This document shows, in pieces, positions 54,842 through 64,000 of a stretch of 64,000 nt of DNA; the first letter of the stretch is position 1; every line of letters starts with the position of its first letter. The translations under genes were made by a program, and so were the position numbers. The notes beneath the pieces were generated by a model. That model did no database searches, was not told the DNA's origin, and saw nothing but the letters and a program-made list of their open reading frames with translations. The stretch comes from Taxawa tesnikishii (nom. ined.) (taxonomy: Eukaryota > Ascomycota > Dothideomycetes > Dothideales), in contig JAPDRO010000005.1 of assembly GCA_030247885.1 (NCBI GenBank), positions 1,054,001 to 1,118,000 on the forward strand. The letters run 5' to 3'.

Positions 54842-57800
54842 GTCGATTGTGACTTTCCGTAGCGAATCACTTCGGGGTCCCTACGGCAGCCCATTACTCG
54901 CTCACCTTTCGAAACCATAGCGATCGCATGACTGGCTAAACATGCCGCCCTGCATTGGTCCCCGCACAAGACCCTTGCTCGCCATGCGTATTCTCCGAAA
55001 CTGCGATTTCCACCCAAATTACCGATCCTGCTCTCAAGTCAAGTCCTCGAATGCCGCCCTTTTACGAACCGCTACTCGGCCAGCAAGCTTCTGTTTCCCT
55101 GCCAGCGAAGTTTGAGATAGTCAACACCAACTGAGTCGCAGATTTTTCGGATTACGATTCGTCGCGCGACCGTCCATCGTAGGCCAGTGTACTACTACGC
55201 GCAAATTTTCTCTTCCGCCTGCTGAAGGGTAAGTGCGGGTAAGCGGATAGGCACGTGCATCGGCCAAGGATGTGATTCTCTTCCCGGTCGCCGGAACCAC
55301 CACCTACGCAACCTCTGTCCCTTTCTCTTTGCGGACCCGACACCGACTCGATACGCAGGGTCTTTTCGTTTGCGTGCTAAATACAGTGTGGCTGCCATCG
55401 CCCGCAATTCGTCCTCACGAGCCATCACACCATTGGATCCCTGCCTTACAGGGATCAAAACGGGAAACCAACAAAAGGCGACGTTAGCGTCGCTCCAGGA
55501 TTTCCGCTTCAAGCTATTCTTGGGCAAGTGCAAAGAGCATCAAACTGTTTGATGGTGTCGAGTCCGTTAGGGTTCCCGTTTTCACGCCGCGTACGGGCTA
55601 TCAAACGAAGATTCAGGAACGCTCGAAGTCAGGTTTTCTCCCCCAGTCGCTAGCGGGCAGTTTACCCATCTCTCTCTACCTCCAAAAGCCTCAAGCGTCC
55701 ACTTGCCTCGGCGCGCTATGGAAATGGCCCTTTGAGACTACAGCGGCCGTTGCAGAAACCGTGTTCCAAATCAGAGCAATGTCTCTCGAGGGAGCGTCTA
55801 GAAGCCTGCGCGGCCGTCATTTTGCAATGCTCTGTTCGGACATCCAGGACTAAACTGTGTGATGCCGGTAAGGACAATGGCGCAAGCGGTGTAGTCCGTC
55901 AATGTGTGCAGATAGAGATGTGTATCAATCCATATTCCGGGAACATGTTGCTAATTAGTTACACCGGTAGTTGATTGACCGATTGAGAGGACCTTGCGGT
56001 TCTTCCTCTGCCGTCGAGAACAAATCGACGATTCGCAGGGATCGACTACAATTGACCCGTCCTGAGAAACTCCTGATCGACTCTGCATGCGGTCCAATCT
56101 CGTGAAAGGGCTGTTTGGCTTCCCCATACTATGATATCATCCAATAACGGCATTTGCGTCCGACGCGCTGCGATGTCATTGGCGTTTGCCTACTGTCACG
56201 CTTCCGGCACGTGGCGAGCCAGCCACCGCTATTCTAGAACTCGATGATGATCCACCATCCTCTTGTCAAATCGCGCTTCTTGTGGTCGCTGTCAACGTCC
56301 CTCACAGTCTCTGCGCTCCATCTGCTTAGCGACACACGGCAAAGGCTATTGCGCTTCTCGACCGCGCGTCTTCCCCGAACATGTCGCGTACTTTGGCTAT
56401 CTTCTGTCTGTGAACCGTCCCCATCATTCCGCTAACCCGCTTGACATCCTGCGCGATGAGCTCTGTCTGCTTGCTCTGAGTCGCGTCTAAATCAGTATGT
56501 ACGCAAGATGCACAGCCGTATGTTGTCTCAGTTTACCAGATACTTGGGAAGTCTGGACCGGTCCATCCATCTCCGAACCGCTTGCATTTGGGGTGAGGAT
56601 CGTTCAGACATGCACATGGCTGTGGCACAAAGCACTAGGCACAGCGCACCGGTGGGAGGCTCTTGAATGAGCACATTGCCTAGATTGAGTTCGGTTGCAA
56701 GAACAGAGCCACATAAGAGCCGCATGTTCTTTCGGTGCAATCTTGTGAGAATCCCCTCCTTTGCGAGAGGTCGTGCAGTTTGTCGTCCAGCAATCGGCCA
56801 AGCTTCGAAGCGATGTAGTGCGACTCAGCAGACGCCGGCAGTTGCAAATCACCCCAGCGCGTAACTACAGTCGTACTCCTGGTACACATATCGAACTTGT
56901 AGTTGCTGTTGTTGTTGCTTCTGCCGTCCCGACGATGGGCTTTTGCTCCACTGGTTCACGCATCGCTCCTTGCCGCAAATCCTTCATTCACTCCGCCAGA
57001 AACCCTGACCGTGGCTAGTGCGAGAGGGCGATGTGCAGGGCTGCCCTGCCTCGATCGCTAGCTGCAGAGTAACGACGCTGTCATTCGTGTCTCCATCGGC
57101 TGGCACGACCCTTACTTTCGCGACTGGATCGGGGGACTTCCTGTCCCGCGTGCACCTTTATAAAGGTGGAACTCGGAGTGGGCGCCGGGAGTGATCATGC
57201 CAGTGATGCCTGCCAGCGGCCGCAAATCTGCATCGGAGTCGCATCCAGAATTCGACATGGGCCATCCTTGCAAGCCCATCACCAGTCATCGAACTCAGTA
57301 ATTAGCCGCCGAGTCCACAAGAAAGGGGATCAAGGGTCCCCTTCCTGCAGCTGTATAGCCGTTGCAAAGGCTAGCATCTCGCGGCCCATGTCCGTCATTG
57401 TGACGCTTAAGCAATGGCGGCTTGAGTGCCCGATTCGCGCAAAGAAAAGAAGGGCTGGCAGGAGACGAAGAGAGGAGACCCTGGCTCGGATCTCACCCCG
57501 CGCGGTTATTCGGGTGCGGTAAGCAGTACTGCATCGGGAAGGTGGGTTTGCCTGAGTGAAATGGCCCGAGGGTCGATCAAACGGTATTCCTGTGCAGCTC
57601 TCGCTCGCTCGCCTAACCATACAGCAGTTGGAGCTTTTAGTGAGGAGTTTGGGCAGTCACGCGCCTTGGTTAGCTTTGATGCTGCACACCTTCAACTGAA
57701 GGTCCGCGTAACGAGAAGACGCGGGGTGGGGATGCATGTACAGTACAGTGCCATCGGGCGCCAGACTTTCTCGCAGGAGAAGCTTACGCATCGTGAAGGG

Positions 57801-58594
57801 GTCATGATACGAGATCTGCCAATGCAGCTTTTCCGAGACACTGCATATGCAACATCTCGTGGCACCGCCCAAGAAGGTGTTGAACTGCGCTATCCCGCAG
57901 GAGTGCGGTAGGTCACTGATGCACGTCTTCTTGCTGGAACTGTGCATATCTACTTGGTCGAGAAATCTGCGTGGCTAAATTTCTCTCCTCAGCAGCCGTT
58001 TCGTGTTGTTCTTGGGTGAAAAAGGGGTTGGAGAATTCAGCAGCAAAATGCATACCGGTCGGCGGTGTAGTTGACTGTCGACGATGATCTACCCTGCAGC
58101 ACGACCGGACATGTCACCGCCTAGGTGTACTTACAGACCGTCATCTGCGCGCCGGACTATTGATGCACTCCTCTTGTGAGGCGTATGCAAGTGGCAGCGG
58201 GCCATAGTGAGTGGCTAGCACTCGAGAAGCTTTCAGGGGCCCAGTCGTAGGGAAATGTTCATGTCACTCGTGTGAAGAAAACCGGGTCGAAGAAAGCAGC
58301 AACAAAATGAATGCCTGCTTGTGATATGCTGGGACTTGTTCCAGTCTTCCTTGTAGCAAGAACGCGCAGTACTGTCTCGCCGTAGGCCTGGAAGCAAACA
58401 TCTGCGCACAATGGTTCATACAGACCACGTTTAGCGCCTCGAACGCAGCGGCACCGACACACCAAACCACAAGGGACTCGTTACAAAAACACAAATGATG
58501 ATAGAGAAACATGCGGAACGGCCGCTGGAACGAGTAGGAGCCGATCCCTTTTCATTTCCAGAAAGGAACCCGGTATATACCTTTCTCACCTGCG

Positions 58595-60740
58595 CTATTG
58601 CGCATCCATCAACACCCTTGTCCAGTCAAACTTATTCCAGCGCTTCCTGAACCCTTCAATCCTCGCATCCTGCCTCGTCCACCTACCCTGCTTCTTAACC
58701 ACATCGGGGCCCTTCTTGAGCATCCCCCGATAATCTCTCTCGCGAACAAGTCGCCCTTGGGCCACCTCCTCTCGTCCTCAACCACATGGCCCAACCCGCC
58801 ATCCAGCGTGAACCAGACATGGAAATACGGCATCTCCTTCACGAGCGCCTTTCTGAACGCCGCCTTACCGTAGCCTGGGCGTTGCGTCAGCGCCAGCGTA
58901 TCGATGACCTTTTGTGCTGGCTCCACTCCTCGTCGGAGCTGAGGATGGCTTCCTTGAAGAAGGCGGGCGCGTCTGAGGCGAGGTGCATTGGCAAGGGGAC
59001 GGCGACGAGTGCGGCGTGGTGTTTGCGGCTGTGCATCTGTGCTGCGTTTTCGTAGAAGATGACGCCCCGGTCGCGCTCGTGGTACATGCGTGTGAGCGAT
59101 TTCATGAAGTTGCGGATTTCCTCCCACTCGTCGTCATCGCACTCAAGAAGGTTGAGTCGGTGCTGAACGGGCACGATGACGGCGCCGCCGGACGAGACTT
59201 CGGGCTCAGTGGGGAGGGTCATGTAGACGCGTGTGGCGAGGGACACGACGGGTGCGGCCGGCGGTGTGTTCGTGTCCTCGTGGTGGCACAAGGGGCAGTT
59301 CTCCAGAATGCGCTGCATCTTCTGGAAGTCACCGATGGCCACATTGCGCAGGTTGATGTCGGACTTCGCGACCTTCCTGGCCAGCTTGTTCGCGTTGTCG
59401 TCCATGTAGTCCAGATCGTTGTCGAATTTGGCATCCTTGGCTATGCGTTCTGCAAACGCACGACCTTCGCCGCCCGCCAGTCCACGTGTGCGCTTCTCCT
59501 GGCGTACCATATCCTCGATGCTCATGTCTTCGTTCTCCTCGACAAGACCACGTTCGCGACCGCGCTTGTTGTCGATTGCTTTTACTTCGCCGCCACGGCC
59601 TCCGGCTAACATCCGATTCTCCATCGTTCCCAGTACTACGACATCAGGCTGCTTGCTGTTGGCTGCTGCCGCGGCTGCCGCGCTGTATTCGGCCTCCAGT
59701 GCTGCAGCGTTTGGCGCGGACCTCAGTTTAGCCTTCATCATCTGAGCTTTAAGCTTGTTCAGTGCTGTCTGGTCCAGAATAGCTGTCCTCGCAGGTGGTG
59801 GCGCTTCCTCGATGGTGTGCCCTTGAGTAGAGGGAATTTGCTCTTCGCGCTCCCTCACGTTTGTTGCAGGTGATTTGCGGTGGATGCCAGCGCGCATTTT
59901 CCTTTCCTGGAACAGTTCACCGCTGGGCTTCTCGAGGCCGACATAATCCTTGCCGTACATCTTGCGACGATCGAGCTCCCGCTCTTCCTCGCGAGCGTCG
60001 TCAAAATCGCGGAGGTCACCATACGTCTCCAACGCGATGTCCTCGGCCGGGATACCAGCTTCCTTAGCTCTTCGGTATACTCCTTGTAGCTTCGTCATTC
60101 TCCAGTTCGAGCCAGAATCACCGAACGTGTAGGTAACCTCGTGCTGGGCTGGCTCGTCCCTGACCCTATCATCGTCCTTCTCCCCGTCCTCTTCCAGATC
60201 CTTCATGAGTTGTTCAATGTCATGCTTGTGAATCTTCTTCTCATGTTCCTCTTTAGAGCTTGATGCCGCGACGAATTGCGACTGTGGTTCCTTGCGCCGA
60301 TTGTTGCGCTGGACGTAGTCTACGTCCAGCGAGGCAGGCGCCTCCATCCACGTGTCTCGCTTCAAGTGCTCATCCCTCTGGTTTTCATCGCGCTCATCTG
60401 CAATATCCTCGGTTGGCGGAGCTGTCATGGCTTCCTTCTCCACCCATTCATCCTCTTCGTCTTCTTCGTGCGCTGCGGAGGCCCTCGCTGGCCTGGGCGA
60501 TTCGCTCCGTCTGCGTTTTGCCCGGTGCTTCCTCTCGTCGTCTTCTCTGTCGCGATGGTGCCTGGGGCGCTTGTCTCTACGCCTTTCTTCATCATCTCTT
60601 GAGTCGCCGTGCCGCGACGAGCGATGATGATGCCGGTGACGATGTCTGTCTGAACCTCTGTCCCGGCTCCTGTCGCGCGATTTACGTGAGCTTTCCGTCT
60701 TGCTCGCAGCGAGCTCGCGCTCAAAGTCCTCCAGACCCAT
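58595..60740 (-). CDS. CWF19: Cwf19-family spliceosome factor
   Basis: Nuclear protein tied to late spliceosome steps and intron lariat debranching. The N-terminal third is an Arg/Asp/Ser/His-rich disordered region (RSRDRGSDRHRHRHHHRSS). The middle contains YTFGDSGSNWRMTKLQGVYR, RKMYGKDYVGLEKPSGELFQ and EDMSIEDMVRQEKRTRG. The C-terminal two domains carry the HIT-like Cys/His part (RILENCPLCHHEDTN, HRLNLLECDDDEWEEIRNFM, ENAAQMHSRKHHAALVAVPL) and then MPYFHVWFTLDGGLGHVVED, ERRWPKGDLFAREIIGG and FRKRWNKFDWTRVLMDAQ. About 715 residues. Two frame breaks as written, at TTTT 58910-58913 and CCCCC 58724-58728, both curable on paper by one base. TAG at 58597-58595 is then the stop. Divergent from GPN1, 252 bp apart. 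Confidence 0.92.
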
Positions 60741-60992
60741 GACTTCGGTAACAGGTATATACAGGAAACGGGGTGATGGAATAGTTTACATACAACAGCG
60801 CGGAATTTTCCGCGGAGCTGCTTTCTTTCTGACATCATGCAAACATTTATTCACTCTTCGGATAACGCGACGAACTGAACACCTTCGAGTATCCGCGCTT
60901 TTTACAAGCCTTCCATCGCTCGTTCTTCGATCCACCTGGACCACACCTTTGCGTACGCCGCGCGTGTTTCATTCGTTGAAGACAACATCACC

Positions 60993-62222
60993 ATGGCCAC
61001 ATCTACAGACCCCGCCAGCCCCTCCACCGGCGCCCCTCCTGTGGCCGTGGTATGCGTAGGCATGGCAGGCAGCGGCAAGACGACCTTCATGCAGCGTATA
61101 AACTCGTATCTTCACTCAAAACGCACGCCTCCCTACGTCCTCAACCTGGATCCCGCCGTCCGCAAAGTCCCCTTCGAATCCAATATAGACATCCGGGACA
61201 GCGTAAACTACAAGGAGGTCATGAAGCAGTACAATCTCGGACCCAACGGCGGCATCCTCACGAGTCTGAACCTCTTCGCGACAAAGATAGACCAAGTACT
61301 GGGGATCCTCGAGAAGCGCTGCCTGCCGCAACAACCAAAGGCCTCGTCATCCGCAGCCACTCCGGCACAACCCTCCGCGGCACCGCCTAAGCACATCCTC
61401 ATCGACACTCCAGGACAGATTGAGGTTTTCGTGTGGTCTGCGTCTGGTAGCATCCTGCTCTCTTCCCTTGCCTCCTCGTTTCCCACCGTTCTCGCCTACA
61501 TAATCGACACCCCACGCAGCACCTCCAGCACCTCGACCTTCATGTCCAACATGCTCTACGCCATCTCCATCATGTACAAGACCAAGCTACCCATGATCCT
61601 GGTTTTCAACAAGACGGACGTAAAATCGGAAACCGAGGCCGTGGAATGGATGCGCGACTTCGAAGCATTCCAGGCCGCTTTGCGTCGGGAAGAGGACGAG
61701 GAGGCAGAGAACGGTACCGGTGGATCCGGGTACATGGGAAGTTTGCTCAACAGCATGAGCTTGGTGTTGGAGGAGTTTTACAACCACTTGAGCGTGGTGG
61801 GAGTCAGCAGTATGACGGGAGCAGGGACGGATCAATTCTTTGAAGCGGTCGAGGAGAAGAGGAAGGAATTCGAGCGTGACTACAAGCCCGAGTTGGAGCG
61901 CAGGAGACAGCAGAGGGATAAGGAGAAGGAAGAGAGAAGAGAAAGGGAAGTTGCGAGGATGATGAAGGATATGCAGATGGAGGGTGGCAAGAAGAGGGCA
62001 GGTAGGAGGAGAGAAGAACCTGAAACGGTCAGCGAGGCAGAAGAGATGAGCGGTGACGAGGAGGGCGGAGGGTTGGTCGATCCGGACGAAGCAGAAGAGG
62101 GCGACGATCAAGACGGCCTGACTCAGAGATACCAGCAGGCGCTGAAAGATGGCGGTGGCGCTTCACAGGCCGAGGACGCCAGTTTCGCCAAGTACGTCGC
62201 GATGGCGAGTCTCAACCGGTAA
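60993..62222 (+). CDS. NPA3: GPN-loop GTPase 1 (Npa3)
   Basis: GTPase needed for assembly and nuclear import of RNA polymerase II. A single exon of 409 residues with an intact frame. P-loop [20 protein letters not shown] at residues 19-38, the family-defining GPN insertion in [20 protein letters not shown], switch 2 [20 protein letters not shown], and the guanine-specificity motif [13 protein letters not shown]. The end is a charged coil ([20 protein letters not shown]) and an acidic tail, as in Npa3. The Pro/Ala/Ser-rich insert after KRCLPQQPK is longer than I recall for yeast. The divergent partner is the Cwf19 gene. Confidence 0.95.
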   Translation: MATSTDPASPSTGAPPVAVVCVGMAGSGKTTFMQRINSYLHSKRTPPYVLNLDPAVRKVPFESNIDIRDSVNYKEVMKQYNLGPNGGILTSLNLFATKIDQVLGILEKRCLPQQPKASSSAATPAQPSAAPPKHILIDTPGQIEVFVWSASGSILLSSLASSFPTVLAYIIDTPRSTSSTSTFMSNMLYAISIMYKTKLPMILVFNKTDVKSETEAVEWMRDFEAFQAALRREEDEEAENGTGGSGYMGSLLNSMSLVLEEFYNHLSVVGVSSMTGAGTDQFFEAVEEKRKEFERDYKPELERRRQQRDKEKEERREREVARMMKDMQMEGGKKRAGRRREEPETVSEAEEMSGDEEGGGLVDPDEAEEGDDQDGLTQRYQQALKDGGGASQAEDASFAKYVAMASLNR

Positions 62223-63020
62223 TCCGAAAGCATCGAGCATCAGCGGGAGTTTGGGCGCATTGGGCATGAATAACATAGATACCACGAATGAGTACTGATC
62301 GAAAACTTTACAACACAGCTTTCATGAGCGCACGACTGTACTGACTGTTCCGGTTAATTGGGAACACACGAGCAACCTGGACGAAAGCAGAGCTTTCCGA
62401 GCACGGCCAACACGAGAACGACAGCGTGTTGGAGGCAAGACAAGTACGCACGCGCTATTCATGCACTCACTGTAATGCCGGACACGGCCTTTTCTCCCGT
62501 CTAGAACTTTCAGTGTTTCTCATTGCTATCTTGTTTCTTGTCCTCTTATCCAGGTAGTTGTTCGCGCTTTACGAGGGGTTTCTTTCCCTCCAATTTTTCT
62601 ATGGCGTTCCGGCATTGGCGCCTGTCCTCTTGTGTACCATTGTCCGCTTTGCTCGACTTTAGAGCAAGACTAATGCAGATTGCCCTGTCAGCCCTCACTT
62701 GGTCAAGCACGAGCAGTTCGGATCGAGTAATAGACTCAACACGTCAGACAGCCTTCTGGCCCAGTTTCCTGCATCTAGCAATACTCTGGCGTTTCTGCGT
62801 GCTTCGTTCAGATATGCTACGCACACCTGTAACGAGATAGCTTATGTGCGTGCTACGGAAACCATATTGTATGCCTCTACGCAAACACTATGTTACAAAA
62901 GGATCAGCAACACAATATAGGTTGAAGGAAATCGCGGCTCAGGAAGGAGGCATGGACAGGGCGTTCGACGTCTTACAATGACATGGCGAACCTCTCTCTG
63001 ACTGCACCACGTCCTGAGAG
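62223..63020. other. Intergenic, no gene seen
   Basis: 3' flank of GPN1. Pyrimidine-rich near 62500-62650, but no gene, motif or RNA was identified. Confidence 0.5.
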
Positions 63021-63272
63021 CTATCCCAGCTACCCCAGCTACCGAGTTGGGGAATTATGGTAGGTCGAACACGGAGGGAGCGGCTTGTGAGCACAAGATC
63101 AAAAGAGAATCGTACATGCGACGTGGGCAGGATTCGAGCTTACGCTCCGCCTATCCTAGCTACCCTAGTTGCCGAGTTGGGCAACAACGATAAGTCGAAT
63201 ACAGAAGGGGCGACTGATGAGCACAAAACCAAAAACATTGCACTCGACGTGGGCAGGATTCGAACCTACGCC
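63021..63272. repeat. Tandem duplication (~126-130 bp) of tRNA-Ser 3' end plus flank
   Basis: Two diverged direct copies, about 63021-63146 and 63151-63272. Each begins with CTATCC-AGCTACC and ends with the 3' acceptor strand and T-arm of the tRNA (CGACGTGGGCAGGATTCGA on this strand). In the right copy the tRNA part belongs to the intact gene; in the left copy it is a fragment at 63119-63146 with changes in the T-stem. Confidence 0.8.
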
Positions 63273-63361
63273 CCCGAAGGGAATTGATAGCACATATCCT
63301 GGATGTTTGAGGTGATCCGTGATATTCTAGTCAATCGCAGTAACCACTTTGCTACCACGCC
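63245..63361 (-). tRNA. tRNA-Ser (anticodon AGA) with a 36-base intron
   Basis: Acceptor stem GGCGTGG pairs with CCACGTC (one G-U), discriminator G at 63245. D-arm GCA...TGC contains AGTGGTTA. The anticodon stem ATTGA pairs perfectly with TCAAT, but only if a 36-base intron (63324-63289) is removed from just 3' of position 37, the usual tRNA intron site. The loop then reads CT-AGA-AA, with anticodon AGA at 63328-63326. A long variable arm CCC-TTCG-GGG marks a type II tRNA, fitting serine. T-arm GTAGG-TTCGAAT-CCTGC is standard. Mature length is 81 bases plus CCA. Leucine is the other type II choice but does not fit the anticodon. Confidence 0.88.
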
Positions 63362-63728
63362 TGTTGCTGATTGTCGTCGGAGGTATAACTAAACACAATG
63401 CATGTTGATCTATCCAGCGACCGCGAGTGAAGGGGGACAAGCCGTTATCGATCATCGAGGCCACATGTACAAACTTAATCAACTCAAACTGTGTTCTGCT
63501 CCCGACTTGCGATGAGGCGCTCAATGAAGTTGTACATACAGAGGCCGCATCTTCTTCATCTAGGTCGTGACCAAATGACACATCAAGCCCTTCGGCACCG
63601 ATAGCTGGTTGATAGCGAGTGCATCGCATCGCTGATAACATCCACGACCCATCGTGCAATCAGACACGATATCAGAACGAAACAAGGCGTCGCTCCAACT
63701 CAGTAGCCCCGCACTGTAATCTGGAACA

Positions 63729-64000
63729 ATGCCTCTGCCAAAGATCGAACCACCTCTGATAAACTCCGCCAACCCTTGGGCTACTTCGAGAGATGACCTG
63801 CGGGTGCTATACGCATCGCCGCATACCGGAGCAGTGACTACGAGAACCAGTCTGCTGAAGGCGTTCCCTCACGACCCCGCAATCCATCAGTACGCATTCT
63901 TCGATCCGAGCAACCATGGGCTTCAGCCTCGCGATGCAAAGGATGGTGCAATACCGCACGAGGACTCCGGAAGCCTCAACACGTTGGGCTACTCCCCGAT
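63729..64000 (+). CDS. Class 1 dihydroorotate dehydrogenase, N-terminal part (partial)
   Basis: The frame opens at ATG 63729 and runs off the window end. Residues 1-90 read MPLPKIEPPLINSANPWATS, RDDLRVLYASPHTGAVTTRT, SLLKAFPHDPAIHQYAFFDP and DSGSLNTLGYSP. The pattern PLxNxANPWAT...LYxxPxTGAVTTRTS with HQYAFF and LNTLGYSP is that of fungal class 1 (cytosolic, fumarate-type Ura1-like) dihydroorotate dehydrogenases of pyrimidine synthesis. The FMN barrel lies mostly beyond the window. Many filamentous fungi carry this gene besides the mitochondrial class 2 enzyme, so its role may be catabolic or auxiliary. Confidence 0.75.
   Translation, partial: MPLPKIEPPLINSANPWATSRDDLRVLYASPHTGAVTTRTSLLKAFPHDPAIHQYAFFDPSNHGLQPRDAKDGAIPHEDSGSLNTLGYSP

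Larger units (their letters stand above)
53102..58594. other. Long gene-poor region with simple repeats
   Basis: About 5.5 kb between the start of the C2H2 regulator and the 3' end of the Cwf19 gene. I find no gene: open frames are short, overlap on opposite strands, and lack motifs or splice continuity. It contains several short tandem repeats listed separately. It may be an extended promoter with long leader, or hold non-coding transcripts that cannot be seen from sequence alone. Confidence 0.45.

Noticed and set aside
54476-54920. Open frames over the CCTGTC repeat
   Set aside because: Repetitive Ser/Leu and Pro/Val or Cys/Pro translations of a hexanucleotide repeat.
1627-58913. Widespread programmed -1 frameshifting
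   Set aside because: Most sites lack a slippery heptamer and a following structure, and the same pattern is expected from homopolymer read errors. Kept only as an alternative in the findings.
58983-59609. 208-codon plus-strand frame
   Set aside because: Antisense shadow of the CWF19 gene; Val/Leu/His-rich from the complementary codons.
1-64000. CRISPR arrays, bacterial operons, Shine-Dalgarno sites, telomere repeats
   Set aside because: None present; all gene signals are eukaryotic and nuclear.
1-64000. Transposons or virus-like elements
   Set aside because: I saw no reverse transcriptase, integrase, transposase or capsid-like reading frame, and no long terminal repeats.

Overview
The window is nuclear DNA of a filamentous ascomycete (Pezizomycotina). 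The evidence is the gene content (HET-domain gene, DUF7580-type gene, Zn2Cys6-type regulator end, POL4, ULA1, GOS1, ACL4, GIR2, FIP1, NUP49), introns mostly 40-150 bp long with GT-AG ends and CTAAC-like branch points, and tight head-to-head or tail-to-tail gene packing. I cannot name the genus. The gene types fit Dothideomycetes or Eurotiomycetes, but that is a guess.

Layout. 0-13 kb is dense housekeeping: end of a fungal regulator, DNA polymerase X (POL4), ATP10, Golgi SNARE GOS1, RPL35, ribosome-assembly chaperone ACL4, RWD protein GIR2 and a 14-3-3-like protein. 13-18 kb is sparser, with unrecognised small reading frames, a damaged adenosine deaminase-family gene and a small Cys/His-rich protein. 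18-33 kb is housekeeping again: RKI1, ULA1, tubulin cofactor D, POL32, NUP49 and FIP1. 33-43 kb looks accessory: a divergent pair of catabolic enzymes (FAD aromatic hydroxylase and ACMSD-type decarboxylase), then a divergent HET-domain gene and DUF7580-type gene. 44-49 kb holds a conserved fungal protein, an acyl-CoA dehydrogenase and an omega-type glutathione transferase. 49-58.6 kb is gene-poor, with one C2H2 regulator and many simple repeats. 58.6-64 kb has a Cwf19 spliceosome factor, the GPN1 GTPase, an intron-bearing tRNA-Ser with a duplicated 3' half, and the start of a dihydroorotate dehydrogenase.

The strongest signal across the window is technical or biological. At least sixteen sites in twelve genes, nearly all conserved, need exactly one extra base to keep the reading frame. 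The sign is always the same and the site is nearly always a short homopolymer. Systematic one-base deletions in the assembly are the simplest explanation, and exon coordinates below are given on the sequence as it stands. Splice sites were placed by eye from GT/AG signals, frame continuity and family alignment from memory. No search or alignment was run.
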